This document shows positions 12,253 through 23,030 of a stretch of 64,000 nt of DNA, piece by piece. A program made the position numbers and the translations under genes. Origin of the DNA: Capsicum annuum (Eukaryota > Streptophyta > Magnoliopsida > Solanales > Solanaceae); assembly GCF_002878395.1 (NCBI RefSeq), contig NW_025862277.1, positions 1 to 64,000 of the forward strand, in the 5' to 3' direction. Within the stretch, counting starts at the first letter, position 1, and every line of letters begins with the position of its first letter. Under the pieces are notes generated by a model, which was given only the letters and a program-made list of their open reading frames with translations, was not told the origin of the DNA and ran no database searches.

Positions 12253-12915
12253 AAAAAGATTTTTCTACCTTTTTCACGCATTTACTCAAAAAAACAAAAC
12301 AAAAACATTAAAAAGATTTTCTCTTGATTCCTTTAGCATGCATTCATAATTCAAAAATTTCAAAAAAAGATTTTTTTTAATAGGAGTTTTTTTTATAAAA
12401 GAAAAATTTTAAAAATGGTAGAACTTTTGTACATTTCATATAGAGAAAATACCAAAAAGATTTTTTCTTTCGTAGTTTTTGGTGTCAGTCTTATGTGAAG
12501 TGTCAAATGAGAAAAACACTAAAAAAAGATTTTATTAACGTTGTTCATTATTTGTCTTTGGTCGTATGTCTCAAGTTAGGGTCTAGTTTTTTATTCAATC
12601 ATTAGTTGTCCAATCTGGACGAACTACGCACCCCTAATTCTCCTCTTTCGGGAGTGAGATACGTAGGCAATCTATTGTGGGTTCGGAGATCTTATTTTAA
12701 AAACTCCAAAAAGATTTTCTTCACTCTTCATTTAGAGTAGGTGTTCCATATACATCTTAAAAGAAAACCACAAAAAAAAAGATTTTCCTTTAATAGGTTC
12801 GAGTTTCATTTTCGCATGAAATTTAAAACTGAAAACCCAAAAAGATTTTCTTTGGTAATCATAGATTTCACATTGTATAGGGATGTTAAAGCTGAAAAAT
12901 TCAAAAAACATTTTC
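12253..12915 (+). repeat. Nine dispersed copies of an AAAAAGATTTT motif
   Basis: The near-palindromic core A(4-9)GATTTT(T/C) recurs at 12253, 12309, 12362, 12453, 12521, 12708, 12772, 12839 and, as ACATTTT, 12903, spaced roughly 50-190 bp. The sequence between copies differs, so it is a repeated short motif and not a simple tandem array. Confidence 0.7.
12624..12689 (+). repeat. Ogre leader motif copy 1 (TACGCA...GATACGTAGGC...GGGTTCGG)
   Basis: One of three related about 65-bp blocks. It contains ATTCTCCTCTTTCGGGAG, able to form a small stem, then GAGATACGTAGGC and GGGTTCGG. Confidence 0.65.
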
Positions 12916-13015
12916 GTCAATTCTTTTGAAAAATTGTTATTTTCTTTTCTTGTTAAAGTTTTGAGAAAAAGAAAACAAAGAGTTCAATTGGCTATTTTGG
13001 CAAGGCTTCACGAAT

Positions 13016-13076
13016 TACGCATAGCTGATTCTCCCCTTTCAGGGGTGAGATACATAGGCGCCCTTTTTGGGTTCGG
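13016..13076 (+). repeat. Ogre leader motif copy 2
   Basis: Same block order: TTACGCA, GATTCTCCCCTTTCAGGGG, TGAGATACATAGGCG, GGGTTCGG. The stem arms CCCC/GGGG differ from copy 1 yet still pair. Confidence 0.65.
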
Positions 13077-13254
13077 TAATCTTTTAAAAGAAAGAAAGAA
13101 AAAGAGTTTTGAAAAAAGTGTTGAACTCTAACACATTTTTTTTGTTGAGTCAATTTAAGGTGGTTGGTTTGTGGCATTTTGGTTGGTCCTCCACATCACA
13201 CCAAATCCAAAGGGTTAGTTTTGTCCAACAAAGATATAGAGTGTAACATCGTGG

Positions 13255-14620
13255 ATCAAACAAAGAGTCATGAAAATTAGAGTTTAAAGCAAGAAATTAG
13301 GAAACTAAGGCAACAAATGACAGAAATGCATCGAGCTTGGGACAATGAGTTGCCTCCTGCTCTATTTCCCGCTATTGATCCTACAAATACCTCGAGTTTT
13401 CCACAAAAATTGCAAAGTTAGTTTCCTACTGTTGTTGATGCACCGCAACACGACTCAAAATTCATTCCAAGCCAAAAAAATCTCAATACTCCCACCATTT
13501 TTCCTCTAGCTCCTCTGTATAAGCCTTCTATATTTACAACACCACATGTCCTCTGTGATCTTGTTGCTCAATCCTCTACTGAGGCTTCTACATTGGCTAG
13601 CCGCCCAATAATTGTGTTTCCCCATGCTGCTAGCGGACCCTTTTTCAACACTATTGGTGATCATTGCTACACTCCTGATCCTACTTTTAAGCTAACTGGA
13701 CCACCAAAATTTCTTAACAAAAAGCCTAGTGTACCAGAAGAGCCAGAGAAAATGGTAGGAAAAATAAAGAGTGCAAGAAATACGGTGAAAAGTTCCCTAA
13801 GACTTGCATGTAAAGAAAATGTTTCATAAAAAAACTGGGGCATGTCTTCAAGTGTTAACCCTCCTCTAAGCCTTGAGATATCAAAATTTGAGGAGTAAGA
13901 TGGACAGAAGGAATCTGTGAAATATTTGGGGCAATATTGCAATCAATTAAAGGAAACTAGAGTGAAGAAGAATGAGAAAGATACAGCTACTATTATAGTT
14001 AGAGAATGGGCACATATAAGAAGAAGACGTCATCACTACCGTCAGTCTCAAGCCCAAGTTCATACCCAAGCTCTCTATAATCCCTCCCAAAATCCATTAT
14101 ACTCTATTTCCCCACCTCCATATCTAGTACACTGTGTACAGCCATATGTTCAACTCCCTTCTTACTCATAATGACATGTACCAGCTCCTCAGAGTCACCC
14201 TCCGACTCTACAAACCTACCAAATCCCTTCTAGGCCTAATTTTGGATCCAAGCCAAACAATGAAATCAGGCAGAAGTTGAGGGATAGCTTCACACCAATG
14301 GGAGAGTCATATGCCAGTTTATTTTAGAGATTGGTACAGTGAGGCATGATTACTCCTCTCCTTGGGTATACTTCTAACCCGCATTCAAGTAGGTTTGATC
14401 CTAATGTACGATGTGCATATCATTCTGATATTCAGGGTCACAATATTGAAGATTGTCGTGCTTTGAAAAGAGAAATTAAAAAGATGATTTAAGATAAATC
14501 AACTATGGTGCAGACCATTGACAGTGAGGAAAGCTCTAGTCATGTTGATATGCAAACCAGCGGCTAAGATATCAAGCTGAGCAATTGAGAAGTCACCCCT
14601 CTCCCTACTAGGAAAAAGTC
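13255..14620 (+). pseudogene. Ogre/Tat-type gag remnant
   Basis: Starts with a coiled-coil-like block (LKQEIRKLRQQMTEMHRAWD, about 13286-13345), then a Pro/Ser-rich stretch, and two open segments (13593-13829, 13917-14171). It ends with the lineage-typical zinc motif CAYHSDIQGHNIEDC (about 14411-14455) followed by LKREIKKMI. Stops and frame changes interrupt it throughout. This is Gag only; no pol frame follows. The reading assigns the element to Ogre/Tat rather than to the Del/Tekay elements around it. Confidence 0.78.
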
Positions 14621-15572
14621 TGGTAATATGTTTTGTTTTATTTTCTGTTATCCAAATTATTTTAGGGTTGTAGTTCTGGATCTATCTCATTTTGTCCCTT
14701 TGTCATTATGTTCAAACCCTTCTATCTTTTATTTTAATTAAATAGAGTGTCCCCTTTTCCTTTGTGTTTTAAATTTGTGTTGTTTGTTTGTTTTCTTTAC
14801 ATAACACATTTTATGTTGATTCTAGTGATATGACGTGCTAGCGGAATTTTCAGCCAGATCTTGCAATCCAGTTAAAGCATGAATATTGAATCAGAGGGTT
14901 AAAGCTAGAAAAAGAGAGGATTTGAGAAAATAGGTAGAGTTTTGAGACATTTGATGACAAGTTGATGCTTTTTTTTAAGATTAAGGAACTTATTTTGAGA
15001 GTCACAAGAATAACTTGGTCATCAATTGAAAGACAGAGCTCAATTAGGTCAAATAGTGATTGCATAAACAGAAAGAAAATCAGCTCCACGAAAGCATGAG
15101 TCATTCGATGTGAGGAATGTACAACAAAGATGGAGTTCGGAGAAGAAGTAGTGACGCACAAACTCAATCAAAGTTAATGCTTAAAAAGATGTCATAAATG
15201 ATCTTCATCTCTCACTTTCATATTACATGATATGTACTTGTATTTTCAAGGATTGATATGACGAAGGCATTTCATTTCGCTTTCCAAACATCGCATCATC
15301 CTTTGTTTACCCCATTTGAGATTTAATCCTATTTTCTTTTATACCCCTCTTTTGGAATCAAGATAGAGTCGACAAAGTTCAAAAGAAAAGTGTCAAGCAA
15401 AATAATAGAGTCAGAAAAAGTTCAAAAAAAAAGAAGAAAAAGAAAATATGTCCAAAAAGAAAAAAAAGAAAAGTGTCGAGACAAATAGAGTCAGAAAAAT
15501 CCAAAGAGAAAAGAGTGTCAATAAAAGAAAAAGAATCAAAAGTCTAAATCATGCAAAAAAAAGTTGTCAGAA
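14621..15572 (+). other. Gene-free part of the Ogre-like element
   Basis: Where pol would be expected there are only AT-rich and A/G-rich tracts (for example 15420-15560). No RT, protease or integrase motif is visible on either strand. The frames here are low-complexity. Confidence 0.6.
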
Positions 15573-15640
15573 GTACGCACGACCTGATTCTCCTCTCTCG
15601 GGGTCTAGATACGTAAGCTACCCTGCATAGGGCTCAGTCT
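15573..15640 (+). repeat. Ogre leader motif copy 3, downstream of gag
   Basis: GTACGCACGACCTGATTCTC, CTCTCGGGGTCTAGATACGT and CTGCATAGGGCTCAG match the copies at 12624 and 13016, showing the block occurs on both sides of gag. Confidence 0.6.
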
Positions 15641-15902
15641 AACTAAATAAACAATTTAGATTTACCCAGTCAAAAAAACTGGGGCATGAGGTAATCCTCA
15701 TTGTTTGAGTCGATTCCAAAAGTTGTAAGTCCCACCCCACTTCAAGTGTCGGTTGGAGCTCGTGTCATCCTTTCTTTCTAACCCTATCCTTACAACCAAA
15801 GAAAGATCTTCAGATCAATCTTTAAGGATGTTAAGGCTAAACACGCAATATATATGAAGATGGTTTTGGGAACTACTTGTCTTCCTCAGCATAGGAAATT
15901 AG

Positions 15903-16240
15903 GAGAGAAATAAAAATGAGAGAGTCTTACTGGTGAAAACCCTTTCGGGCACCGTAAGACAATGGTAAGTTGAGAGAAATAAAAATGAGAGAGTCTTATT
16001 CGTGAAAACTCTCACGAGCACGATAAGGTGATGTTAAATTGAGAGAAATAAAAATGAGAGTCTTATTGGTGAAAACCTTCACGGGCGCCATTAGACGAGG
16101 TAAGTTGAGATAAATAAAAATGAGAGTCTTATTGGTGAAAATCTTCACGGGCACTATAAGGCGATGGTGAGATGAGAGAAAAATGAAAGAGGCTTATTGG
16201 CGAAAATCCTTCAAGGTGTCACTAGACGAATGAGGTCTTA
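15903..16240 (+). repeat. Tandem repeat, five copies of 66-69 bp
   Basis: Copies start at 15903, 15972, 16041, 16107 and 16174 with GAGAGAAATAAAAATGAGAG or a close variant. Each contains a possible hairpin GTGAAAACCTTCAC and an outer CTTAT/ATAAG pair. It belongs to the 3' region of the Ogre-like element. Confidence 0.8.
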
Positions 16241-16970
16241 AACATAATTGACCTAAGGAAGAAACTCAATTTCATGGCCATTAACTCGATAACAATCGGT
16301 AGAAAGTTTGGATGAAAAGATTAGACAGCTTAATCTAAAATGCATGGCATAATCACTAGAGCTGACTGTCATTTTTAGATAAATTTTTTGTTTCTTTGTT
16401 TCAAAAGGGGACATTCATTGCCTTTTCTTTCTTCTCTTTATTTTATTTTTATTTTTATTTTTCTTGAGTCAGTTATCCAAATAGAAAAAATCATTTTCAT
16501 TTTTCTCTTGTCATTGAGTTAAGTCAAGGTCAAAACAAGTACGAAAAATTCTAGAACTGGCTACCATCTTCTTCAATTGCACAAAGCAAGACAAAAGGAT
16601 AGCACACAAAAGAAACATAATTGTGAGCCAAAATAAGACATCCAGAAAGCTTTGTCAACAGGCAAAGCTGGAAACTTATAGAATTACCAAGGATTAAAGC
16701 GTTTATCTGAGAATCATGGCAAAGCAAAAATACTGTGTTTATTTCAGAGTCACTCTTAATAATCTGAGTTTGGGTCAATGACGTGATAAAGCAGGGGCAA
16801 ATGCAAGCAATCCAAAACAAAATAAAGGAAATGAACGCTGGAGTAGATGTCAGGGGAGCCAAGTGCTGCAAGCCACCACTAAATTTTTAACTTACAAATT
16901 TTCTTTGTTGAAACAGGGGCAAATTTGCTTTACTTAATTTATTTACCATTGGAAAAACACATTCGTGAGA
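16241..16970 (+). other. Non-coding spacer before the minisatellite
   Basis: T-rich and A-rich stretches with no gene seen. The long minus-strand frame at 16551-16871 has no recognisable features and lies in repeat-type sequence. Confidence 0.5.
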
Positions 16971-18735
16971 TTTTACTTTCTATTCAGGACCCTCCTAGAA
17001 AATAGGATTTTACTTTCTGTTCAGGACCCACCTAGAAAATGGGAATTTACTTTATACTCAGGACCCTCCTGAAAAATGGGATTTTACTTTATGTTAGGAC
17101 CCTTTTGAAAAATGACATTCTACTTTCTGTTCAGGAGCCTCTTGAAAAATGGGACTTTAATTTCTGTTCGGGACCCTCCTGAAAAATGGGATTTTACTTT
17201 ATGTTCAGAACCCTCTTGAAAAATAGGATTTTACTTTTTGTCCAGGACCCTCCTAAAAAATGGGATTTTACTTTCTGTTCAGGACCCTCCTAAAAAATGG
17301 GATTTTAGTTTCTATCCAGGACCCTCCTGAAAAAAGGGACTTTACTTTCTGTTCAGAACCCTCCTGAAAAATGGGACTTTACTTTCTGTCCAGGATCCTC
17401 CTAAAAAATAGGACTTTGCTTTCTGTCCAGGATCCTCGTGAAAAATGGGACTTTACTTTCTGTTTAGGACCCTCCTGAAAAATGGGACTTTACTTTCTAT
17501 TCAGCACCCACCTGAAAAATGGGACTTTAATTTCTATCAAGGACCCTCCTGAAAAATGGGATTTTACTTTTTGTCCAGGACCCTCCTTAAAAATGGGATT
17601 TTACTTTATGTTCAGGACACTCCTAAAAAATTAGGACCCTCCTAAAAAATAGAATTTTACTTTATGTTCAGGATCCTCCTGAAAAATGGGACTTTACTTT
17701 ATGTTCAGGACCCTCCTGAAAAATGAAATTTTACTTTCTATCCAGGACCCTCCTAAAAAATAGGATTTTACTTTCTGTTCAGGACTCTGCTGAAAAATGG
17801 AATTTTACTTTCTGTCCAAGACCCTCCTGAAAATGGGACTTTACTTTCTGTTTAGGACCCTCCTGAAAAATAGGACTTTACTTTCTGTCCAGGACCTTCC
17901 TGGAAAATAGGATTTTACTTTCTGTCCAGGACCCTCCTAAAAAATAGGACTTTACTTACTATCCAGGACCCTCCTGAAAAATAGGACTTTACTTTTTGTT
18001 CAGGACCCGCCTGAAAAATGGGACTTTACTTTTTGTCCAGGACCCTCCTGAAAAATAGGATTTTAATTTATGTCCAGGACCATCGTGTAAAATGAGATTT
18101 TAATTTATGTTCAGGACCCTCCTAAAAAATAGGATTTTACTTTATGTTCAGGACCCTCCTGAAAAATAGGACTTTACTTTTTGTTCAGGACCCTCCTTAA
18201 AAATGAGACTTTACTTTATGTTCAGGACCCTCCTGAAAAATGGGACTTTACTTTCTGTCTAAGACCCTCCTGAAAAATGGGATTTTACTTTCTATTCAGG
18301 ACCCTCCTAAAAAATGAGACTTTACTTGCTGTTCAGGACCCTCCTGAAAAATGGAACTTTAATTTTTGTTCAGGACCCTCCTAAAAAATGGGACTTTACT
18401 TTCTGTTCAGGACGCTCCTGAAAAATGAGACTTTACTTCCTGTTCAGGACCCTCCTAAAAAATAGGACTTTTCTTCCTGTTCAGGACCCTTCTGAAAAAT
18501 GGGACTTTACTTTCTGTTCAGGACCCTTCTAAAAAATGGGACTTTACTTTCTGTTCAGGATCCTCCTAAAAAATGGGACTTTACTTTCTATTTAGGACCC
18601 TCTTGAAAAATAGAATTTTACTTTCTATCCAGGACTCTCTTGAAAAATGAGATTTTACTTTCTGTTCAGGACCCTTCTAAAAGATGGATTTTTACTTTTT
18701 GTTCAAGACCCTCCTAAAAAATGGAACATTACTTT
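16971..18735 (+). repeat. 37-bp minisatellite, about 47 copies, in the 3' region of the Ogre-like element
   Basis: The unit is the two consecutive pieces GGACCCTCCTGAAAAATGGG and ACTTTACTTTCTGTTCA. Copies run head to tail with substitutions and a few shortened units (near 17620). The frequent GGGA/AGGA and ACTTT/TTTTT variants recur in neighbouring copies. Tandem repeats in the 3' untranslated region are established for Tat/Ogre elements and can seed satellites. Confidence 0.92.
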
Positions 18736-18805
18736 TAGAAAAATGAAATATTTATTTATCTTAATCTTTGTTGGGGATAATTTTCTTTCTAGTTTTGATT
18801 TTGAT

Positions 18806-19040
18806 TGGAGGAGCCTGCCTAAAGAATAGGGTGAGAAAATTGCAATTCAGGAGCCCACCTGAAGAACAGGGCGATGAAATTGGAAGTTGATAAAATCAAA
18901 AGTCAAAAATGGCAAGTCAGAAACTCGCCTGAAGAACAGGGCAAATAAATGAAAGTCAAGAAACATGGTGAAGCAATTGAAAGCCAAACAACAAGTTGAG
19001 GAATAGCAGATCAGGAGCCCGCCTTAAGAATAGGGTGATG
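18806..19040 (+). repeat. Four dispersed GGAGCCCGCCTGAAGAACAGGG-type motifs
   Basis: Related motifs at about 18811, 18850, 18925 and 19014 follow the minisatellite (for example CCTGAAGAACAGGG). The first half, AGGAxCC-CCTGAA, resembles the minisatellite unit and may be its ancestor or a derivative. Confidence 0.6.
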
Positions 19041-19373
19041 AAACTTAAGTCAAGAGTCCAAAATAAGCTAAATAGATAGGATTTTGTAATTTCATTGATG
19101 TGTTAACTTGTAATTTTAAGTTTTTGATCTAATAACAGAGCCGTGGACTGAAACCCCAATAGGGCCTCACTCGACTCTCCAACTAGGTATAATGCATCTC
19201 CTTCCAATCCTTGAGATACCTGCCACTTGATTTCCTCATAACTTGAGTAGGTAGAAGTGTTCTAAGTCAAGAGGCGTTTGTCCTTCTTCCTTCTATTTCT
19301 TTTTGAATAATGGTCGGGACAAAATTCTATTTTGTGTTTACTTTTTTGTCTGAAAACACTTTATTTTTACATT

Positions 19374-19387
19374 CAAAGGGGGCATAC
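19374..19387 (+). other. Polypurine tract of the Ogre-like element
   Basis: CAAAGGGGGCATAC lies directly before the 3' LTR and fits a plus-strand primer. Confidence 0.7.
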
Positions 19388-20654
19388 TATAGACACCTAA
19401 TTTTGTCCCTCCCAAAGTCCAATTTTATCCATTTTAGCTTACCTTACCATGCACCCTCTTCCATTTGGTATGCAAAATTAGGTAGGATCTGGGTTTGAAA
19501 TTGGTGATTCATGTCCGAATTGAGGTTTTCTTTTGCAAAAAATTAGGTTTGGTTTCATCTATTTTTGGCAATTTTTTATTTTGGGTCAGTAGAAAATGAA
19601 AGAAGGATGCATACCAAAGTTGGGGTTCAAATTAAGGTTCGTTAAGGTTCTTGGAGCGTCTGTCATCTTTCTCCTTAAGTCAATAAAAAACTTTTGAGGT
19701 CCAATTCTCAACTCTACTCTTTTATTATCATTATATGTTTGATGATGGTTGATTGAGTATTTGGTTGATACTTGGTGTTGTTTATCTGGATAGCTAGTTG
19801 TTGATATGAAATCGATGTTGATATGGCTTGATAACTATTTTATGTTAAAATATGCGTGTTAAAAGAAATTTGGGAAGGGGTTAAACGCGATTAGTGAATT
19901 AGTATTAATTTTGGATCATCAATTATATTGAATTTATGGGAATTGTGATAAATCAAATCTGGTAGGCGAATTGTAGGTTCCTGTAGGCAAATTTAGAATG
20001 CGTGGATTGTTGAATGTTGAAAATGTATGTTGAATGGCTTGGTTTTATGGGTTTAGATCAAATGTATCATTTGACCGAAGAATGCCCCAAAGTACTTGTA
20101 TTATTTTATTAGGGGAATGCCCCGAAGTATTTTATACTCGGAGGACCTTCGTGATGAAGGCCTGAGGCATCGAGTGAGACGTTGGAGCTAGTCTTAGATT
20201 AGTTTAGAATAGGATTTACATTTCTGTATTTTTCTATTTTCTGGATTGTATAACTCGGACTGGACATTATTTTGGTTTTGAACTTTATTTTATTGGTTTG
20301 TTGCTTGTTTTATGTGATTTATATATTCATAGTGTCAGATTAGCCAACATGCTCCACCAAGTGACCATGGTCGAAGCACGGGATCAAGGGGTGCCTAATA
20401 CCTTCCCCTCGGTCAACAGAATTCCTTAGCCAGAATCTCTATTCGCAAGTCAGTTTAAAGAGTTAAAAATTATTTTTAAAAGGATCTTTCAAAGGTGACT
20501 TGGCACATCGGATTATGTCAAGTGGCAACTTTTAATAAAAAATATAAATAATCCTTTTTCGAAATAAATTTTCAATCTTTTGGCACTTTAATAATAAAAA
20601 CCCTTTTGAACCTTAAAATCCAATCTTTTGAAGTTAAAAAAAAAGGGTGTGACG
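19388..20654 (+). repeat. 3' LTR of the Ogre-like element, with internal deletion (1267 bp)
   Basis: Begins TATAGACACCTAATTTTGTC (TG mutated to TA) and ends GGGTGTGACG. After base 19464 it jumps to sequence matching 5' LTR position about 10384, so about 870 bp are missing. Elsewhere the two LTRs align well with scattered substitutions. Confidence 0.85.
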
Positions 20655-20659
20655 GTGTC
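20655..20659. repeat. Target-site duplication GTGTC, right copy
   Basis: Matches 9431-9435. The interrupted RNase H frame resumes directly after it. Confidence 0.9.
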
Positions 20660-21170
20660 CAATATGGGACTGGGTTGTGTTTTAATATAGCATGGTAGGG
20701 TGGTGGTGTATTCTTGTAGGAAGCTTAAGGTGCATGAGAAGATCTATCCAACTCATGATTTGGAGTAGTTGGTTGTGGTTTTTGATTTGAATATTTGGCA
20801 CCATTACTTCTATGGAGTTCATGTTGACATATATTCAAACCATAATAGCTTGTAGTACCCAGAAGGAGTTGAATATCAAGCAAAGGAGATGGCTTGGGTT
20901 GCTCAAGGATTATGATATGAGTCTCAATTATCATCCAGGTAAAGATATGTGGTTATTGATTCTCTTAGTGAGTTATCTATGGGGAGCTTATCTCATGTAG
21001 ATGAGGAGAAGCGAGGGTTGGAGAAGGATATTCATTGTTTGGATAACCTTGGAGTTTGTCTTTAGATTTCGAGAAAGGTGGGGTGATCTTTCAAGAGGTT
21101 GTAAAGTCTTCTCTTGGCACTGAGGTGAAGGAGAAGCAGGTTTTACATCCTATTTTAATATGAACCAAAG
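20660..21170 (+). pseudogene. RNase H remainder of the interrupted gypsy element
   Basis: Continues the frame broken at 9435: GLGCV, RKLKVHEK, THDLE, then FYGVHVDIYS and [16 protein letters not shown] (about 20898-20945). Stops replace codons for Gln and other residues. The catalytic Glu of THDLE is kept. The linker to integrase continues to about 21170. Confidence 0.82.
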
Positions 21171-22540
21171 ATGATGTGAGCCAGCAGAAAGTGATGGCTT
21201 TTGAAATTGGTGGTGATGGTATCTTGAGATACCAAGGGATATTGTGTGTTCACTATGTTAATGCGCTCCGGGAAAGGATTTTGGCTAAGGCACATGAGTC
21301 AAGATATACTGTGCATCCTAGTTCGATGAAGATGTAGCATAATTGTAAAGAGATCTATTAGTGGAACAACATGAAGAGATATGTGGCATATTTTATGGCC
21401 AAATATATAGTTTGTCAGGAACTGAAGGTAGAACACTTGATGCCTGGTGGTTTGTCTCAAAAGTTTAAGTTGCCTATATGTAAATGGGAGGTGATTAATA
21501 TGGATTTCATCATCGGCCTTTGCGGTCTCGCCATTAGTTTGATTAGATTTAGGTCATTATGGATAGGATGACCAAGACTGCTTATTTTTTGCCAGTGCAG
21601 ACTAATTATTCTACAAAGGATTATGCTAAGCTTTTTGTTCAGGAGATTATAAAGTTGCATAGTTATCCAACTTCCATTATATCTTATCAAGGTACATAGT
21701 TCTCGTCGCATTTCTGGCGGTTGTTTTAGAGAGGTTTGGGAACTAAAGTGAACCTTAGAACATCTTTCCACACTTAGATGGATGGACAAGCGGAAAGGAA
21801 TATTTAGACTTTGAAAGATATGCTAAGGGCCTGTATGAAAAACTTTTGTGGTAGTTAGGTTGATCATTTGCCTCTCATAGAGCTTGCATATAATAGCAAT
21901 TATCATTCTAGTATTTACATGGCCCTGTTTGAGGCTTTGTATGGTAGGTGATATCGTTCTCCTAGTAGGTGGTTTGAAGTTGGTGAGTCTAGATTATTTG
22001 GTCCTGACTTAGTTCATCAGGACATGGACAAGATGAAGGTAATTAGTGATAGTCTAAACACTGCCCAAAGTTGCCAAAAGTCCTTTGCAGATTTGAGGCG
22101 TAGGGAGTTGGAATTCGATATCGGTGATTGGCTGTTCTTTAAGGTATCTCCCAGAAAGAGGTGATGAAGCTTGGAAAGAAGGAGAAGCTCAGTCCTCATT
22201 ATGGTCACCCATACTTGATCTTGAGAAGAGTGGACAATGTGGCTTATGAGTTGGAGTTTCTTTTGATTCTGGGTTTTATCCGATGTTCCATGTGTCAATG
22301 TTGAATAAGTGTGTGGGTAATCCATCCTTAGTTGTTCTTTAGATAGTGTTGGAATTTTTTATTCCTTGTCTTATAAGTAAATCTCAATAGAGATTTTGGA
22401 TAGGCAAGTCCATCTTTAGAGGACTAAGGATGTGGCTTCGGTGAAGGTTCTAGGGAGCAATCATATGGTTGAAGAAGCTACATGGAAAGTTGAATAGGAC
22501 ATAAAGTCCAAATATTTGTTCTTATTCCCTACTCTAGATG
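21171..22540 (+). pseudogene. Integrase and chromodomain of the interrupted gypsy element
   Basis: Zinc-binding part (ESRYTVHPSSMKM, then a CQ-type pair), core with the first Asp kept (INMDFIIGL, about 21490), and the Glu in GQAERNI (about 21785). The second Asp site reads as ISYQG and is lost. The integrase C-terminus (DLRRRELEF, about 22092) and chromodomain tail (VEEATWKVE, about 22468) follow, with frameshifts and TAG stops throughout. Confidence 0.82.
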
Positions 22541-22683
22541 ATCATGCTGAAGGTATGAGTTTTCCTTAACATCTTTGTTTTCTGTCTTTGTTAAAGGAAG
22601 GTGTGATAGTGTTCTGTGTTAAATCGTGCTAATAGATGCCTTGGCTCATGATTCGAGGACGAATGATCCTGGGGGCGGGGAAA
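22541..22683 (+). other. 3' untranslated region and polypurine tract
   Basis: Short spacer ending CCTGGGGGCGGGGAAA (22668-22683) directly before TGTAACACCCC. It contains the family block ATTCGAGGACGAATGATCC. Confidence 0.8.
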
Positions 22684-23030
22684 TGTAACACCCCAAATTT
22701 TGTCCTTGAAAAATCCTTGAGTTTTGAGCTCACAACTCTGACTACAACTCATCAAATGAGTTGTAAGTCTCTATACAGGTTTTTGGGATCGAGCCATAGG
22801 GTGACTAGCAAAGGTTGTCCTTGTTTCTTCCTTGGTTATGACCGAATTGTTACGATTCATAAGGACTCATTATGAGTCATAAGGTATGATTCGTAGGAAA
22901 ACCAGTGTTGGTGCCAAACTCTATGTCTTGATCACGACTAGACTCAATGAGTCATATGGTAAGGTCACGGTCCGTATGGTGTGACTAATAACCAAACCAG
23001 TGTGATGGTTCAAGATTCTAATTATAAATG
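22684..23030 (+). repeat. Truncated 3' LTR of the interrupted gypsy element
   Basis: Begins TGTAACACCCCAAATTTTGT after the polypurine tract. Its hairpin cassette is at 22855-22990 (ACTCATTATGAGT and relatives). At about 23030 the sequence changes to a different LTR family that resembles 28670-28990, so only the first 350 bp remain. Confidence 0.7.

Larger units (their letters stand above)
9436..20654 (+). mobile_element. Non-autonomous Ogre/Tat-like LTR retrotransposon, nested in gypsy RNase H
   Basis: An 11.2-kb unit with homologous LTRs at both ends, a primer binding site, gag remnants, a polypurine tract and a perfect 5-bp duplication. The binding site TGGCGACTCTGTTGGGGA and the gag motif CAYHSDIQGHNIEDC are characteristic of the Ogre/Tat lineage, which usually uses tRNA-Arg. 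No protease, RT, RNase H or integrase landmarks are visible between gag and the 3' LTR, so it must have been mobilised in trans. The 3' region is dominated by tandem repeats, a known trait of this lineage. Confidence 0.88.

Noticed and set aside
16551..16871. 106-codon minus-strand frame with hydrophobic stretches
   Set aside because: Lies in the non-coding 3' region of the Ogre-like element, with no conserved motif or start context.
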